Below, one piece after another: positions 1 to 7,024 of a DNA stretch of 10,103 bases; position 1 is the first letter of the stretch, and each line of letters opens with the position of its first letter. Source of the stretch: Desulfobacteraceae bacterium (GTDB taxonomy: Bacteria; Desulfobacterota; Desulfobacteria; Desulfobacterales; Desulfatirhabdiaceae). Position numbers and translations under genes: made by a program. The notes beneath the pieces are model-generated. The model was not told the DNA's origin. It did not search any database and saw nothing but the letters and a program-made list of their open reading frames with translations. The stretch spans positions 1 through 10,103 of the forward strand of contig DAIEFO010000056.1 in assembly GCA_027325475.1 (NCBI GenBank). Reading direction: 5' to 3'.

Positions 1-1
1 C

Positions 2-331
2 AACCGGGACGTAGCATATCTGTACAGCCCGCTGCACCCGGCAATTCTGAGGCTTTTGAAACAGACGGTGGACGCCGCCCACGCCAAGGGGAAAAAAGTA
101 TTCATGTGCGGTGAGATGGCGGGTGACCCCGTGCACCTGCCTGTGCTGATAGGACTGGGGATTGAGGAGTTCAGCATGACCCCCCACGCAATTCCGCTGG
201 CAAAACAGACCATCCGTTCTCTGAACGTTGCCGAATCCTGCGGTTTTGTGAGCGATATCCTTAAAGAAAAAACCGCAAAGGCCGTTATGGAGCGCGTCCA
301 GCGCCATTTTGCCATGTCGGACACAGAGTAA
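2..331 (+). CDS. ptsI: Phosphoenolpyruvate-protein phosphotransferase (PTS enzyme I), C-terminal end
   Basis: This is the last 109 residues of a gene whose start lies before the window; the reading frame is open from base 2 to the TAA at 329-331. Enzyme I takes the phosphoryl group from phosphoenolpyruvate and passes it to HPr in the cytoplasm. The visible part is the end of the PEP-binding TIM-barrel domain. It contains LYSPLHPAIL, then FMCGEMAGDP, whose Cys (bases 107-109) matches the conserved active-site cysteine of enzyme I (Cys502 in E. coli), and then the GIEEFSMTPHAIP segment typical of the family. The related PpsA and PpdK enzymes share this fold, but the order CGEMAGD...EEFSM followed by a short helical tail fits enzyme I better. 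It converges on the thiolase gene, with only 51 bp between the two stop codons. No T-run follows the intergenic hairpin on this strand, so its own terminator is not obvious. Confidence 0.9.
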   Translation, partial: NRDVAYLYSPLHPAILRLLKQTVDAAHAKGKKVFMCGEMAGDPVHLPVLIGLGIEEFSMTPHAIPLAKQTIRSLNVAESCGFVSDILKEKTAKAVMERVQRHFAMSDTE

Positions 332-369
332 AAAAAAGTGCGGGGCGCGCACGATCACACGCCTCGCAC
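330..369 (-). terminator. Intrinsic terminator of the beta-oxidation operon
   Basis: Read on the minus strand, GTGCGAGGCG (369-360) pairs with CGCCCCGCAC (347-338): nine of ten pairs, nearly all G-C, with one A.C mismatch and a 12-nt loop. A run of eight T follows immediately (337-330). It begins 14 bp after the thiolase stop codon. A smaller alternative stem (352-348 with 342-338) uses the same 3' arm. The T-run lies over the last two bases of the convergent ptsI stop codon. On the plus strand the T-run is missing, so it should act on the minus-strand operon only. Confidence 0.85.
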
Positions 370-382
370 ATCATCACAACGA

Positions 383-1561
383 TCAATCACACATTTCAAA
401 CAGAGCTGCTGCACCCATGCCGCCGCCGATGCACATGGACTCGACGCCGTATTTGACGCCGCGCTGTTTCATGTTGGCTAAAAGCGTCGCACAGAGCTTG
501 GCGCCGGTGCATCCCAGCGGATGTCCCAAAGCGACAGCGCCGCCGTGAATGTTGACCTTCGCCATGTCAATGCCCAGTTCTCTCACGCAGTAGATGGCCT
601 GAGAAGCGAATGCTTCATTGATTTCAAAAAGATCGACATCCTTGATATCTATTCCCGCCAGTTTCAAAACTTTGGGAATGGCATACCGGGGGCCAACGCC
701 CATTTCGTCGGCTTCACAGCCCACCGTGGTGTAACATTTGATTTTGGCGATGGGTTTAAGCCCCAGGGCCTTTGCACGGTCGCCGCTCATGATGATGGTG
801 GCCGCCGCGCCGTCGGTGGTCTGCGAGGAGTTGCCGGCGGTAACGGAACCGTTTGCGGCAAACACCGGTCGCAGCTTGGCAAGCCCTTCCAGCGTGGTGG
901 TCTCCCGGATGCCGTCATCCGCCGAAATGATCACGGTTTCTCTTTTGTAGGTGCCATCGGCCTGTTTGACGAACTTGGCCGCAGGTGTTGGAACGATTTC
1001 GGTAAACAGCCCCTTGTCCCTGGCCTCCGCCGCCTTGATGTGGGACTGAACCGCAAATTCGTCCTGCTGCTGGCGGGAAACGTTATAACGGTTCGCGACG
1101 TTTTCCGCAGTGATACCCATGGAGGCGTACAGATCGGCGCGAATCCGGCTGTGCTGCGGATGAGGCCTGGGCAGATTGCCGCCCATCGGCACATAGGTCA
1201 TGGATTCCACGCCGCCGCCGATCACCACATCCGACCAGCCGGACATGACTCTCAGGGATGCCAGGGCAATCGCTTCCAGTCCTGAAGAACAGAAGCGGTT
1301 GACCGTAGCACCGGAGACTTCTGCCGGAAAGCCCGCGATTTGGGACGCAATCCGTCCGATATTCAGCCCCTGTTCCGCTTCAGGAAAAGAGCAGCCGATC
1401 ATCAAGTCGTCCACGTCCTTTTTTTCGAGGTTTGGGGTCATATCCATCGCAGCGTTCAGAATGAAGGACAGCAGGTCTTCAGGCCGCGTATCCTTGAACC
1501 CCCCTTTACCTCTCCGGCATCCCGGAGTTCTGACGGATGTAACTATATATGCATCTCTCAT
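383..1561 (-). CDS. fadA: Acetyl-CoA acyltransferase (thiolase, beta-oxidation)
   Basis: The product is a 392-residue thiolase, the usual family length. It cleaves 3-ketoacyl-CoA with CoA to give acetyl-CoA and a shortened acyl-CoA, the last step of beta-oxidation, in the cytoplasm. All active-site parts are visible: nucleophile Cys91 in NRFCSSG, Asn315 in NEAFA, His347 in GHPLGCTGA, and Cys377 in CIGGGMGAA. The ATG at 1561 is supported by an AGGAGA ribosome site (1568-1573) six bases upstream and by the family-typical beginning AYIVTSVRTPG. It is the second gene of an operon with the fused dehydrogenase/hydratase, 177 bp downstream of it; most of that gap is a palindromic element. The same gene order (fadN, fadA) is known from Bacillus subtilis. 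A biosynthetic acetoacetyl-CoA thiolase has the same fold, but the operon context favours a degradative role. Confidence 0.93.
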   Translation of the reverse strand: MRDAYIVTSVRTPGCRRGKGGFKDTRPEDLLSFILNAAMDMTPNLEKKDVDDLMIGCSFPEAEQGLNIGRIASQIAGFPAEVSGATVNRFCSSGLEAIALASLRVMSGWSDVVIGGGVESMTYVPMGGNLPRPHPQHSRIRADLYASMGITAENVANRYNVSRQQQDEFAVQSHIKAAEARDKGLFTEIVPTPAAKFVKQADGTYKRETVIISADDGIRETTTLEGLAKLRPVFAANGSVTAGNSSQTTDGAAATIIMSGDRAKALGLKPIAKIKCYTTVGCEADEMGVGPRYAIPKVLKLAGIDIKDVDLFEINEAFASQAIYCVRELGIDMAKVNIHGGAVALGHPLGCTGAKLCATLLANMKQRGVKYGVESMCIGGGMGAAALFEMCD

Positions 1562-1579
1562 GATAGTTCTCCTTTATTT

Positions 1580-1730
1580 GACGACTCCGCAAAAAGTCCG
1601 CATGCTGCGTTGCGCCGCATCCTTCGTCATTGCAGCGTACCACAAGTACGCTTCATTCCTTAGGATTTGCGCGCCTTGCCTGCGAACATTTTACGAAGCC
1701 GTCTGAAAATCGACTTTTTACGAAGCCGTC
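1580..1730 (-). repeat. Palindromic dispersed element, copy 1 (151 bp)
   Basis: The element is bounded by 19-bp terminal inverted repeats: 1712-1730 read on the minus strand (GACGGCTTCGTAAAAAGTC) against 1580-1598 (16 of 19 matching). Near the first end the motif is partly repeated (minus strand, 1705-1687: CAGACGGCTTCGTAAAATG). The centre holds a hairpin, GCGTAC-TTGTG-GTACGC (1651-1635 on the minus strand), which extends by an A-T pair, an A.G mismatch and two more pairs. It fills nearly all of the gap between two co-directional genes and encodes no protein. The same layout, in the same internal order, occurs at 6696-6848 on the other strand. It resembles non-autonomous MITE- or REP-like elements; no transposase is nearby. 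Confidence 0.8.
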
Positions 1731-1738
1731 TTATTTAA

Positions 1739-4147
1739 TTAATTTCTGAGCGGTTTGCCGGTTTTCAGAATATGCTCCACCCGGGCAACGGTCTTTTCTT
1801 CTTTCCAGAAATCCACAAACGCATCGCGTTCCAGTTTAAGGATGGTTTCTTCATCCACTTCGCTGCCGGTTCTCACATCGCCGCCGCTGATGACATAAGC
1901 AATGCGTTTGGCCAGAAACACATCGTATTCGCTGACAAATTTGGCGCTCTGCATATTAAAGAGCTCACCGTTCACCATGCCCTGCCCTGCTTCACCAAAC
2001 ACTTTCAACTTGCGTCTGGCCGGCGGCGCATAGCCATCGGACACCATTTTGAGGACTTCCTTCTTGGCTTCGCCGATCAGATAATCGCGGTTGAAAACAA
2101 TCCGGTCATTGGGGCCCAGAAATCCGTTGGCGCGTGCTTCCGCCGCGGAGGTGGATACCTTGGCCATCGCAATCGCCATGAAAGTTGGGATAAAATACTT
2201 GGCCAGATCCATATCCGAAACAGCGTCCGGAATATTGGCGGTCATTTTCTTCCAGAGGTTCATGCAGCCGCCGCCGCCGGGCAGAAGACCGACGCCGATT
2301 TCAACCAGCCCCATGTAGAGTTCCGCATGAGCGACGATTTTATCCGCGGTGCCGATGCAGACTTCGCACCCGCCGCCCAGCGTCATGCCGTAGGGCGCCG
2401 CCACGATCGGGAAGCTGGAATATCTGGCTCTCGGCATCCCGGCCTGGCCCATCGCCAGAAATGCGTCGATTTCCGAATATTTGCCTTCTTTGGCCAGAGC
2501 CGCCATAAAAGCCAGATCGCCGCCGGCGGAAAATGCGCCGGGCATGCCGCCCGCCTGATTGCCGATAACCATACCGGCGCCGTTGGCGTCCACATAATCG
2601 ACACACTGCCCCATGAACTCGACGATATCGCCGTTGATGGCGTTCATCTTGCTGTGAAATTCGCAGCAGAAGACATCGTCTCCGATATCCACCAGAGAAG
2701 CGGACTTGCAGGATTTGACGACCTTGTTGGCGGTCTTGAGAGACGCCAGGGAAATCACGTTGCTGCTGATCGCAATGTCCTTGTAAGATCCCGACGCAAA
2801 ATCATAATATTGGGGTTTTCCGTCAGTGATCTTGTAAAATGTACTATGACCGGCGGCAAGCATTTTCTTAACACAGGCCGGTATGGCCATGCCGTCTTTT
2901 TCCATTTTGGCGACGGATTCGGCAACGCCGATAGCATCCCAGGTTTCAAACGGCCCCATGCTGAAGTTGAAACCCCATTTCATACCATTGTCAATTTCGA
3001 TGATGGTATCTGAGATTTCCGGGATCCGGTTGGCGGAGTAAATCAGGTTGTACGCCAGGGCTTTCCAGGCGTAACGGGCGCCCTTGTCGTCTCCGTAAAC
3101 GACGGCCTTGATTTTTTCAGGAAGGGTTTTGGCTTTTTTAGCAGCCGCCAGACAGGGAAATTCCACCGGCGCATATTCCACATATTCCAAGGTCGCCGGA
3201 TCGATGACTTTACGGATTTTTTTCCACTCCGGCGTCAGTTCAGTCTTATAAAATCCGCCCTGGGTTTTGTTGCCCAGATATTTCTTTTCGATCATCTGCT
3301 TGACAAAATCCGGAATGATGAAGCTGTCTCTGGCTTCGTCGTTTTCAACCAGGCTGTAGGTATTTCCGGCGACATGTCCCATGGTATCGAGTCCCACAAG
3401 GTCTGTGGTCTTGAACATGGCGGTTTTTGGCCGACCCAGCGCGGGGCCGAACAGCGCATCCACTTCGGGGATGCTGACACCGTCTTCCAGCATGATCTGC
3501 ATGGCCTTGACAATGCCCTGGACGCCGATCCGGTTGGCGACGAAATTGGGTGTATCCTTGGCCCATACAATGCCTTTACCCAGAATGCGTTCGCCGTAAT
3601 CGGCCATGAAGTCCAGAACTTCAGGAAGGGTTTCCGCGCCGGGAATGATCTCGAGGAGTTTCATATACCGCACGGGGTTGAAAAAATGCGTCCCCAAAAA
3701 GTGCTGGCGGAATTCCTGGCTCAGCCCTTCAGACATGGCTTTCAGGGGAATTCCTGACGTGTTGGACGAAACGATGCTGCCTTTTTTGCGGACAGGTTCG
3801 ATGCGCTTGAAAAGCTGTTGTTTGATTTTCAGGTTTTCCACCACGACTTCGACAATCCAGTCGCAATCCGCCAGTTTGTCAAAATCGTCTTCCATATTGC
3901 CGATCGAGATCAGATCCGCGTCCTTTTTCTGCATGAGGAGCGCCGGTCTGGACTTCAGCATCGCATCCATCCCCGCCTTGACGATCCGGTTTCTGGCGGC
4001 TGGATTGGTTTTTTCCGTTTCCTTCAAATCGAATGGGACAATGTCCAGCAGCAGCGTCTTGACGCCGGCGCTGGCAAGAAGCGCGGCAATGCCGCTGCCC
4101 ATAACGCCGGAACCGATCACTGCGGCTTTTCTGATTTTTCTGCTCAT
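1739..4147 (-). CDS. fadN: Fused 3-hydroxyacyl-CoA dehydrogenase / enoyl-CoA hydratase (FadN-type)
   Basis: This 802-residue bifunctional enzyme hydrates enoyl-CoA and oxidises 3-hydroxyacyl-CoA with NAD+, two consecutive beta-oxidation steps. The dehydrogenase comes first. Its NAD-binding Rossmann motif is GSGVMGSG (residues 12-19), and the catalytic pair is His154 (GTHFFNP) and Glu166 (LLEIIPG). C-terminal dehydrogenase domains follow at about 197-300 and 360-440. The crotonase domain (about 485-710) has the oxyanion-hole region FSAGGDL (539-545) and both catalytic glutamates, Glu595 (GGGCE) and Glu616 (LVEIGVGLLPG). This order is that of B. subtilis FadN; in E. coli FadB the hydratase is N-terminal. 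I chose the ATG at 4147 because AGGAGG (4158-4153) lies five bases before it. An in-frame ATG at 4174 would put that ribosome site inside the coding region and has none of its own. It is the first gene of the operon with the thiolase. The operator and promoter about 115 bp upstream suggest repression lifted by acyl-CoA. Confidence 0.93.
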   Translation of the reverse strand: MSRKIRKAAVIGSGVMGSGIAALLASAGVKTLLLDIVPFDLKETEKTNPAARNRIVKAGMDAMLKSRPALLMQKKDADLISIGNMEDDFDKLADCDWIVEVVVENLKIKQQLFKRIEPVRKKGSIVSSNTSGIPLKAMSEGLSQEFRQHFLGTHFFNPVRYMKLLEIIPGAETLPEVLDFMADYGERILGKGIVWAKDTPNFVANRIGVQGIVKAMQIMLEDGVSIPEVDALFGPALGRPKTAMFKTTDLVGLDTMGHVAGNTYSLVENDEARDSFIIPDFVKQMIEKKYLGNKTQGGFYKTELTPEWKKIRKVIDPATLEYVEYAPVEFPCLAAAKKAKTLPEKIKAVVYGDDKGARYAWKALAYNLIYSANRIPEISDTIIEIDNGMKWGFNFSMGPFETWDAIGVAESVAKMEKDGMAIPACVKKMLAAGHSTFYKITDGKPQYYDFASGSYKDIAISSNVISLASLKTANKVVKSCKSASLVDIGDDVFCCEFHSKMNAINGDIVEFMGQCVDYVDANGAGMVIGNQAGGMPGAFSAGGDLAFMAALAKEGKYSEIDAFLAMGQAGMPRARYSSFPIVAAPYGMTLGGGCEVCIGTADKIVAHAELYMGLVEIGVGLLPGGGGCMNLWKKMTANIPDAVSDMDLAKYFIPTFMAIAMAKVSTSAAEARANGFLGPNDRIVFNRDYLIGEAKKEVLKMVSDGYAPPARRKLKVFGEAGQGMVNGELFNMQSAKFVSEYDVFLAKRIAYVISGGDVRTGSEVDEETILKLERDAFVDFWKEEKTVARVEHILKTGKPLRN

Positions 4148-4262
4148 AATACCCTCCTGAATGGTTATGTTCATATTGGATTCTTCCGGGAGACGGACGG
4201 CGTTGCCATCCTGTTACTGGCACTGTACGAAACCATTTGCCAAAATACGAATCCGACCAAAT

Positions 4263-4282
4263 ATGAATGAGTATTCATTCAT
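4263..4282 (-). promoter_or_regulatory. FadR-like operator of the beta-oxidation operon
   Basis: This is a perfect palindrome with eight-base arms, ATGAATGA-N4-TCATTCAT. On the minus strand it reads TGAATGAATACTCATTCA. As I remember it, this fits the consensus TGAATGAMTANTCATTCA for B. subtilis FadR, a TetR-family repressor released by long-chain acyl-CoA, without mismatch. It starts at the last base of the -10 box and covers the expected transcription start, a classic repressor position. The regulator gene is not in the window. Confidence 0.8.
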
Positions 4283-4309
4283 TTATCAGAGTACGGCTTT
4301 ACGTGTCAA
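4282..4309 (-). promoter_or_regulatory. Sigma70-like promoter of the beta-oxidation operon
   Basis: On the minus strand a perfect TTGACA (4309-4304) is followed after 16 bases by GATAAA (4287-4282), which matches four of six -10 positions. Transcription would start near 4275, inside the palindromic operator, leaving a leader of about 125 nt before the start codon at 4147. Confidence 0.65.
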
Positions 4310-4427
4310 GAGAAACATTCAATGAACGCTAATATAAATAAATATTCTTTTAAATCAGGTTGGTAACTTCATATGTTCGAAACATGCAACGAATGTAAAT
4401 CCGGGAAAAGATGTAAAACGAGTGTTA

Positions 4428-6338
4428 TCATAAAGGTGAATCAGAATTCATTGGATGCGTCTGGAGAATATCTGATATTTTTCTGGATAGTTGTTCGATG
4501 TTAAATGGTTTCTGGATAAACCCGTTGCAACCCCGCTTCAGAATATCGGCGGCCTGCCCATCCATGGAATAACCGCTGGACAGCAGTACTTTGACGTCCG
4601 GATGCGCGGCCTTGAGCCTGTCATATGTCTCGCTGCCCCCCATGACCGGCATGATCATATCCAGGATGACCAGAACGATCCGCTGCTGGCAGCGGCTGTA
4701 AATTTCAATGGCCTGTTTGCCGTTGGACGCCGTGATTACCTGATATCCGAGACTTTCCAGAAGCTGGACACCGATATCCAGAATCAGTTTTTCGTCATCC
4801 ACCAGCATAACCGTTCCAGAACCCTTCTGTATCTGCGGCAAAGCCGGCGCAGAATCATTTCCTGCTTTTTGGTCGGACGCCGGAATATATACCGTAAACG
4901 TGGCGCCTTTGCCTTTTTCGCTATATACGTTGATAAAACCGCCGTGATTTTTAACGATGCCGTATGCCGATGCTAGCCCCAAACCGGTTCCACGACCTTT
5001 TTCCTTGGTGGTGAAGAAGGGTTCAAAAATTCGTTTCTGAACATTGGCGTCCATACCCACGCCAGTGTCTGTGATGGATATTTTGACATATTTTCCAGGT
5101 ATTACGGAAAATACTGTTGTAAAACTGCTGTCGAGAATCACATTTTCTGTCTGAAGGTAGAGACTGCCGCCGCCTGGCATGGCCTGCCACGCATTGACAT
5201 ATATATTCATCAGCACCTGTTCGATCTGGCTTCGATCGACATCTATCATCCAGATGTCGTTCTGAAGATTCGGAAAGAGTGTCAGCTCTTTTTTGGTGCG
5301 CCCGAACATTTCCGAGGTCTGCCGAATCAGTTCATTGGGATTGGTCGGCTTCACCTCGAATTTACCGCCTCTGGCAAATCCCAGAAGCTGCCGGGTGAGT
5401 TCCGCGCCGCTCTGAACATAGGTCTCGATGTTTTTCAGCCGTTCATAACCGGGATGGGATGAATCCATGTGCATTCTGGCAAGAGTGGCGTTTCCCAGAA
5501 TACCCATCAGCAGGTTATTGAAATCATGTGCGATACCGCCTGCCAACGTGCCAACGGCTTCCATTTTCTGCGCCTGGTAAAGCTGATGTTCCAGCTTTTG
5601 ACGTTCCGCTTCTGCACTTTTCTTCTCGGTAATATCCTTGACGGTACCCAGTGCAGCAATTTTCCCCTGAAAAATGAAAACGCTCATGCTCAGGTTGATG
5701 GTGCGACGGATGCCACCATCCTTGTGGAGAACGTCGAACTCATATTCGCGTTCAACCGGTTCCCCTGCCACCAACTTGCGGTAATGGTCTATCACAAGCT
5801 CGCGGTGTTCCGGCGCTACCAGCGAAAGAGAGTCCATCTCAAGCATTTCCTCGACCGTATAGCCGTGCATTCTCGCGAGGGACTCGTTGACAAACCGGTA
5901 CTTTCTACCCTGCAAAATAAAGACGCCATCCTGCATGTTTTCCACAAGCGCCCGGTATTTTTCTTCGGAATGCCGCCGTTTTTCCATGATCAGAGAAATG
6001 TTCTCTATCATCTGATTGGTGACGACCTTCAGGGATTCGAGCAGTTCCACCGAAGAAGAACCGGATACATGCGCAGAAAGGTCGCCGCCCGCCACCCGGC
6101 TCAGCACATCGAAATGTTCGGCAAGACCGATGGCAAATTCATGAGACAAATCCACAATTTCAAGCAGATTCTGGGCAGCAAGGTTGACTTTTTTCTTCAG
6201 GCGGGCCAGTATTTCGATGTCCGACTCTTCAGAAACCCGGACAAAGGGATCGCCGGATGCAATTTTCTGAAGCGCGTCGCACACATCCGAAAGCTCCGCG
6301 GACATGGCAGCACTGCAACTGCGTGAGGGGTTATTCAC
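4428..6338 (-). CDS. Soluble hybrid sensor histidine kinase (HAMP-like, PAS, HisKA, HATPase, REC)
   Basis: The 636-residue protein has no membrane segment or signal peptide, so it should sense a cytoplasmic signal. In order: two HAMP-like stretches (about 17-60 and 70-118, each with an A(S/G)GD turn), a PAS domain (about 124-236), the dimerisation/phosphoacceptor domain with His271 in AHDFNN, the ATPase domain (N-box Asn378 and Asn382, DTGVGM 424-429, FEPFFTTK 438-445, GRGTGLGLA 448-456), and a C-terminal receiver (acidic Asp514/Asp515, phosphoacceptor Asp560 in LVILDMIMP, Ser588, Lys610). The AHDFNN H-box and F-box place it in the NtrB-like HisKA group. The start is GTG at 6338 with AAAGGA nine bases upstream. 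It lies 24 bp after a TusA-family gene and is probably co-transcribed. There is no separate response regulator or output domain, so phosphate may pass on to a partner elsewhere. The ligand is unknown. Confidence 0.9.
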   Translation of the reverse strand: MNNPSRSCSAAMSAELSDVCDALQKIASGDPFVRVSEESDIEILARLKKKVNLAAQNLLEIVDLSHEFAIGLAEHFDVLSRVAGGDLSAHVSGSSSVELLESLKVVTNQMIENISLIMEKRRHSEEKYRALVENMQDGVFILQGRKYRFVNESLARMHGYTVEEMLEMDSLSLVAPEHRELVIDHYRKLVAGEPVEREYEFDVLHKDGGIRRTINLSMSVFIFQGKIAALGTVKDITEKKSAEAERQKLEHQLYQAQKMEAVGTLAGGIAHDFNNLLMGILGNATLARMHMDSSHPGYERLKNIETYVQSGAELTRQLLGFARGGKFEVKPTNPNELIRQTSEMFGRTKKELTLFPNLQNDIWMIDVDRSQIEQVLMNIYVNAWQAMPGGGSLYLQTENVILDSSFTTVFSVIPGKYVKISITDTGVGMDANVQKRIFEPFFTTKEKGRGTGLGLASAYGIVKNHGGFINVYSEKGKGATFTVYIPASDQKAGNDSAPALPQIQKGSGTVMLVDDEKLILDIGVQLLESLGYQVITASNGKQAIEIYSRCQQRIVLVILDMIMPVMGGSETYDRLKAAHPDVKVLLSSGYSMDGQAADILKRGCNGFIQKPFNIEQLSRKISDILQTHPMNSDSPL

Positions 6339-6362
6339 CTTACGATATCCTTTGATAGGCCG

Positions 6363-6584
6363 TCAAAACTGAATCTGTATCTTTTTGACATTGTTTTCTT
6401 CCCGGACAGACAGCAGCACTTTATGCAAACGAAGACACCATGCGCGGATATCCCTTTCGAACGTCGGACAGTCTCCGGCGACCTCCAGAATATCGCCCGG
6501 TTTCATGCCGGTAGCAATAACCGCAATCTTCAGCACGGGCTGAGGGCATTTGACGCCGATAGTATCGAGCGTAACAACCGCCAT
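6363..6584 (-). CDS. TusA/SirA-family sulfur-carrier protein
   Basis: The 73-residue protein has the TusA fold signature. It starts with a short strand and LDTIGVKCPQPVLKI, where Cys13 belongs to the CPxP motif that carries persulfide sulfur in TusA. Then come GDILEVAGDCPTFERDIRAWC (about 30-50) and a C-terminal strand KKIQIQF. In E. coli, TusA relays sulfur for tRNA 2-thiolation; relatives act in sulfur oxidation, molybdenum cofactor synthesis or selenium metabolism. Here the usual D-P after the second strand is replaced by C-P (Cys39), and a third Cys sits at 50, so redox or sulfur transfer between cysteines is possible. The ATG at 6584 has GGAGAAG (6597-6591) six bases upstream. It precedes the histidine kinase gene by 24 bp on the same strand. 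I give no gene symbol because this variant may not be TusA itself. Confidence 0.85.
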   Translation of the reverse strand: MAVVTLDTIGVKCPQPVLKIAVIATGMKPGDILEVAGDCPTFERDIRAWCLRLHKVLLSVREENNVKKIQIQF

Positions 6585-6695
6585 ATATCGCTTCTCCGTT
6601 AAGTTTTCGACATCACCGCCCTGTCAGCATTTCACAGGGCTCAATCACATTGTCAGAAAATCAATCGGGTTAAACCCGCAACTGTTCAACCTGGG

Positions 6696-6848
6696 GACGG
6701 CTTCGTAAAAAGTCCAATTTCAGACGGCTCTGTAAAAGGTTCGCAGGCAAGGCACGCAAACACTGAGACTGAGGCCTGCTTTTGGGCATGCCGCAACGAC
6801 GCAGTATGCAGCGCAACACACAGCCTGCGGACTTTTTACGAAGTCGTT
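6696..6848 (+). repeat. Palindromic dispersed element, copy 2 (153 bp)
   Basis: The 19-bp ends (6696-6714 and 6830-6848) are inverted repeats of each other with 17 of 19 matching. The inside follows copy 1 in order: a second CAGACGGCT...GTAAAAG motif (6721-6738), TTCGCAGGCAAGGC(A)CGCAAA (6740-6760), an inner hairpin at 6770-6795, a GC-rich stretch ending GCCTGCGGAC, and the far end. Relative to this order it lies on the plus strand, while copy 1 lies on the minus strand. The inner hairpin keeps the geometry of copy 1 although its sequence differs. No coding potential is seen. Confidence 0.8.
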
Positions 6849-6994
6849 GATATTAGCATAACGACATATGAAAGCAATCGTTTTCATATCCGCTGACGCC
6901 GCAACACCGATGGATGAAACATGAACATTGTTACGTGGATAAATTATGAATCCGCCGTATTCACCCGTAAATTTTTATTGATAATTTAGGTAGA

Positions 6995-7024
6995 TTGACA
7001 TAGATGCACCTATTACATGATAGT
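6995..7024 (+). promoter_or_regulatory. Possible promoter for phosphomannomutase gene
   Basis: A perfect TTGACA (6995-7000) lies about 105 bp before the start codon. The -10 box is uncertain: CATGAT (7016-7021, spacing 15) and GATAGT (7019-7024, spacing 18) each match four of six positions, and neither has ideal spacing. Confidence 0.4.

Noticed and set aside
521..1285. Long plus-strand reading frame opposite the thiolase gene
   Set aside because: It is antisense to a gene with complete thiolase motifs, its translation is low-complexity and resembles no family, and it has no ribosome site.
1772..3013. A 413-codon plus-strand reading frame opposite the FadN-type gene
   Set aside because: It is a shadow of a well-conserved coding region on the minus strand, with His- and Gly-rich composition typical of reverse-frame reading.
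4148..4174. Upstream in-frame ATG for the FadN-type gene
   Set aside because: The clear AGGAGG site for the next ATG would be inside the coding region, and the added nine residues precede the Rossmann start without purpose.
4314..4326. Second operator-like half site (CATTCAATGAACG) upstream of the fad promoter
   Set aside because: Only short arms (TTCA/TGAA) match and the spacing differs from the 18-bp FadR-like palindrome.
4369..4385. Possible terminator (ATGTTCGAAACAT) after the histidine kinase gene
   Set aside because: The stem has only five pairs and no T-run follows on the minus strand.
6666..6678. CGGGTTAAACCCG as an intrinsic terminator
   Set aside because: It lies upstream of a start codon on one strand, and neither side has a proper T-run.
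1580..6848. Repeats as a CRISPR array or a transposon with cargo
   Set aside because: Copies are few, far apart, internally palindromic and without regular spacers; the genes between them are ordinary and copies point in opposite directions without flanking transposase.
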